In this document: positions 33,411 through 34,816 of the stretch, piece after piece | Numbering within the stretch: position 1 is the first letter of the stretch | How the letters are laid out: every line of letters starts with the position of its first letter | Assembly (NCBI GenBank): GCA_002721545.1 | Contig: PBKR01000015.1 | Coordinates: 1-34,816 of the forward strand | Length of the DNA stretch: 34,816 nt | From: Nitrosomonadaceae bacterium | GTDB lineage: Bacteria; Pseudomonadota; Gammaproteobacteria; Burkholderiales; Nitrosomonadaceae | Direction: 5' to 3' | Made by a program: the position numbers and the translations under genes | The notes under the pieces: model-generated | What the model saw: the letters and a program-made list of their open reading frames with translations, nothing else | What the model was told of the DNA's origin: nothing | Database searches by the model: none

Positions 33411-33859
33411 ATGCTGAATTTTAAAAATTTTTATTTGGATTTCGAGATGGAAAATAATAAATCTTACTTTGGCTCTGTAGCTTCCTCCAAATTTCGGAGC
33501 ATGATAAAAAATATTTTATTTTTAACGGTGCCAGCTCTTTTTATTCGTGTCTCCCTTAATGAAATCTGTGAGAAAGCTTCAGCAATATAATTGAGGAAGG
33601 GAAATATAATATTATATTTTTTATCAATGGTGCTTCTGACGCTGGTCTGGTGAATGATCGTTTTATCAATGGCAAACGAAATGCATTGAATGGGTGAGTC
33701 CTCAATGCTTTGGATGGTATACTTCCAAGGGAAAGTAGTTTTAATGCTTTTTGGAGTTACAAGCCAAGCGATTTTCCTGATGCTGGTGGGCATTCGCTTT
33801 ATACAGCAAACCTGGTCAAGGCAGATATTTTATTCAAATGCAGTTTAGGAACCCTATGA
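33411..33859 (+). pseudogene. Broken gene of unknown function, coupled to the next gene
   Basis: ATG 33411 opens MLNFKNFYLDFEMENNKSYF and runs to a stop at TAA 33588-33590. In another frame the sequence continues as IIEEGKYNIIFFINGASDAG, LVNDRFINGKRNALNG, a TGA at 33695-33697, then VLNALDGILPRESSFNAFWS and SLYTANLVKADILF. It ends at TGA 33857-33859, which overlaps the ATG of the next gene in an ATGA. That overlap argues this was once a real, translationally coupled gene of about 145 residues or more, now disabled by one frameshift and one stop. The family is not recognised. A minus-strand frame over the same DNA (33464-33793) has no Shine-Dalgarno and is judged a shadow. Confidence 0.55.
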
Positions 33860-34816
33860 AAAATGTTCTTGAGATCATTGAGGAAAAGCCCATTCAGGTA
33901 ATTATTGGATTGTTGGTTTTTCACGTTGTTATGTCCTGTATGGTTTCTTGGATTGCTTATTCACCTTATCTTGCTGATTTCCACAATGGAAATGGCTTTT
34001 GGAATTTTTCATGGGATTCAACCCTTTATCATGCAGAGGCCATTGAACTGGTCGATTCGCTAAGGGTAGGGGATTGGGTAGAATGGTGGTCCTTATACTC
34101 ACTACACGCCCATGTCAAATGGCTCGCTCTCCTATACTGGATTTTTGATGAAGCAAACCCATTGCTTTTTGAATTAATAAACTCCGTGGTATGGGTCGCT
34201 TCGGTAGTTTCTGTTTATCTTTCCGCCCGAATATTATTTAATTCGAAAACTGTTGCAGGTTGGGCGAGTTCGTTTCTATTTTTCCCAACGGTATTAATAT
34301 CTTCCACACAACTCCTTAGAGATCCATTTTATATACTTGGCATTTGCTTTGTGACTCTAGGTTGGGTCATGATTTATCATGAGGAGTTTAAGTGGAAAGG
34401 AGCTTTTGCAATAATAGCCGGTTATTATCTTATAGTTTCTATACGGCCCTATATTACTCCTTTATTGATCCTCGTATTTTTTGCATCCGCCATTGTGTTT
34501 TTATTTCGAAAAAGATTTATACTTTTACCGGCTTTTGCGATGTTAATAGGCATATTTTTTATTTCGTTTTACGGAGATATGTCTAAAAGTCTTCTATATA
34601 TTTTACCGGTGACAAAAAATGATAAAAATGAATTTTTAAGAATTGAAGCCAATAAGTTGAAAGAGAAAAAGATAATAGCAAATTCTGGCGATGAAATTTC
34701 TGATGTTTTGAGAATGGCAGAAGAGCTTGTGAAAGTGAAGAGTGAGCAGAGAAGTAAAGAAGAGCTTGTGAAAGTGAAGAGTGAGCAGAGAAGTAAAGAA
34801 GAGCTTGTGAAAGTGA
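33856..34816 (+). CDS. Multi-spanning membrane protein (GT39/Wzy-like), 3' end beyond the window
   Basis: The frame is open from ATG 33856 to the right edge (320 codons). About seven hydrophobic segments are visible, near residues 14-35, 88-98, 108-125, 137-150, 158-174, 183-217 and 221-240. Early loop residues HNGNGFWNFSWDSTLYH and the segment FPTVLISSTQLLRDPFYILG resemble the large-loop membrane proteins of glycan loci (GT39-like transferases or O-antigen polymerases), but the acidic catalytic signature is not certain. After residue 250 the protein turns into a charged, presumably cytoplasmic or periplasmic domain. From residue 289 a 13-residue unit (EELVKVKSEQRSK) repeats exactly and runs off the edge. 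The upstream pseudogene overlaps its start codon. Confidence 0.75.
   Translation, partial: MKNVLEIIEEKPIQVIIGLLVFHVVMSCMVSWIAYSPYLADFHNGNGFWNFSWDSTLYHAEAIELVDSLRVGDWVEWWSLYSLHAHVKWLALLYWIFDEANPLLFELINSVVWVASVVSVYLSARILFNSKTVAGWASSFLFFPTVLISSTQLLRDPFYILGICFVTLGWVMIYHEEFKWKGAFAIIAGYYLIVSIRPYITPLLILVFFASAIVFLFRKRFILLPAFAMLIGIFFISFYGDMSKSLLYILPVTKNDKNEFLRIEANKLKEKKIIANSGDEISDVLRMAEELVKVKSEQRSKEELVKVKSEQRSKEELVKV
34720..34816 (+). repeat. Perfect 39-bp tandem repeat, in frame, continuing past the window edge
   Basis: Unit 1 is 34720-34758, unit 2 is 34759-34797, and unit 3 begins at 34798 and is cut after 19 bases. The copies are identical. The unit starts GAAGAGCTTGTGAAAGTGAA and encodes EELVKVKSEQRSK on a codon boundary. 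Heptad-like spacing of Leu/Val and high charge suggest a helical or coiled-coil rod. A change in copy number would change protein length without breaking the frame. Confidence 0.95.

Noticed and set aside
33464-33793. Minus-strand open frame of 109 codons
   Set aside because: It has no Shine-Dalgarno and no recognised family, and it lies opposite a plus-strand sequence that reads as a decayed gene ending in an ATGA overlap with the next start.

Overview
The window is about 40% GC by eye and comes from a Gram-negative-type bacterium that I cannot place to genus. The evidence for that is Shine-Dalgarno sites, ATG/GTG/TTG starts, a mix of CCA-encoding and non-encoding tRNAs, and a lipopolysaccharide/O-antigen-style gene content. 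It has two parts.

(1) Positions 1-2750 look like ordinary chromosome. Three minus-strand genes (branched-chain aminotransferase, FmdB-type zinc ribbon, NtrB-like histidine kinase cut by the left edge) are followed by a plus-strand tRNA-Lys/tRNA-Glu pair with a sigma70-like promoter.

(2) From 2751 to the right edge the window is a mosaic surface-glycan locus that appears to start at the tRNA-Glu gene. Just inside the boundary lie a frameshifted phage-type integrase N-terminus, an IS3-family transposase tail and a broken hisH. Next come a GT2 glycosyltransferase, a zinc-ribbon methyltransferase, an ABC flippase-type exporter, and a stretch (8009-10443) of broken genes.

The core is a long plus-strand run. 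The block 10504-16952 holds an SDR, a PLP aminotransferase, an acetolactate-synthase-like ThDP enzyme, a radical SAM protein with a probable B12 domain, and an RmlD-like reductase. The tightly packed block 17162-22429 holds an epimerase, GmhA-like isomerase, sugar dehydratase/epimerase, methyltransferase and ThDP E1 alpha and beta. It is followed by a zinc alcohol dehydrogenase, a domain-swapped HldE-like nucleotidyltransferase-kinase, an RmlA/HddC-like nucleotidyltransferase and a GT4. My inference is that these genes make one or two unusual nucleotide-activated sugars. One is probably derived from a heptose phosphate and modified by two separate ThDP enzymes.

A short inverted block (27244-29689) carries a GT4, an RmlD-like reductase and a nonsense-mutated methyltransferase. 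Plus-strand genes then resume with asparagine synthase, another methyltransferase, a broken gene that ends in an ATGA overlap, and a multi-spanning membrane protein. That last protein runs into a perfect 39-bp in-frame tandem repeat at the window edge.

Gene decay is a striking property of the locus. I count nine broken genes or remnants, two of them with frame disruptions in A-runs, one of which (A12) could be bypassed by transcriptional slippage. No CRISPR array, toxin-antitoxin pair or recognisable phage structural gene was seen.
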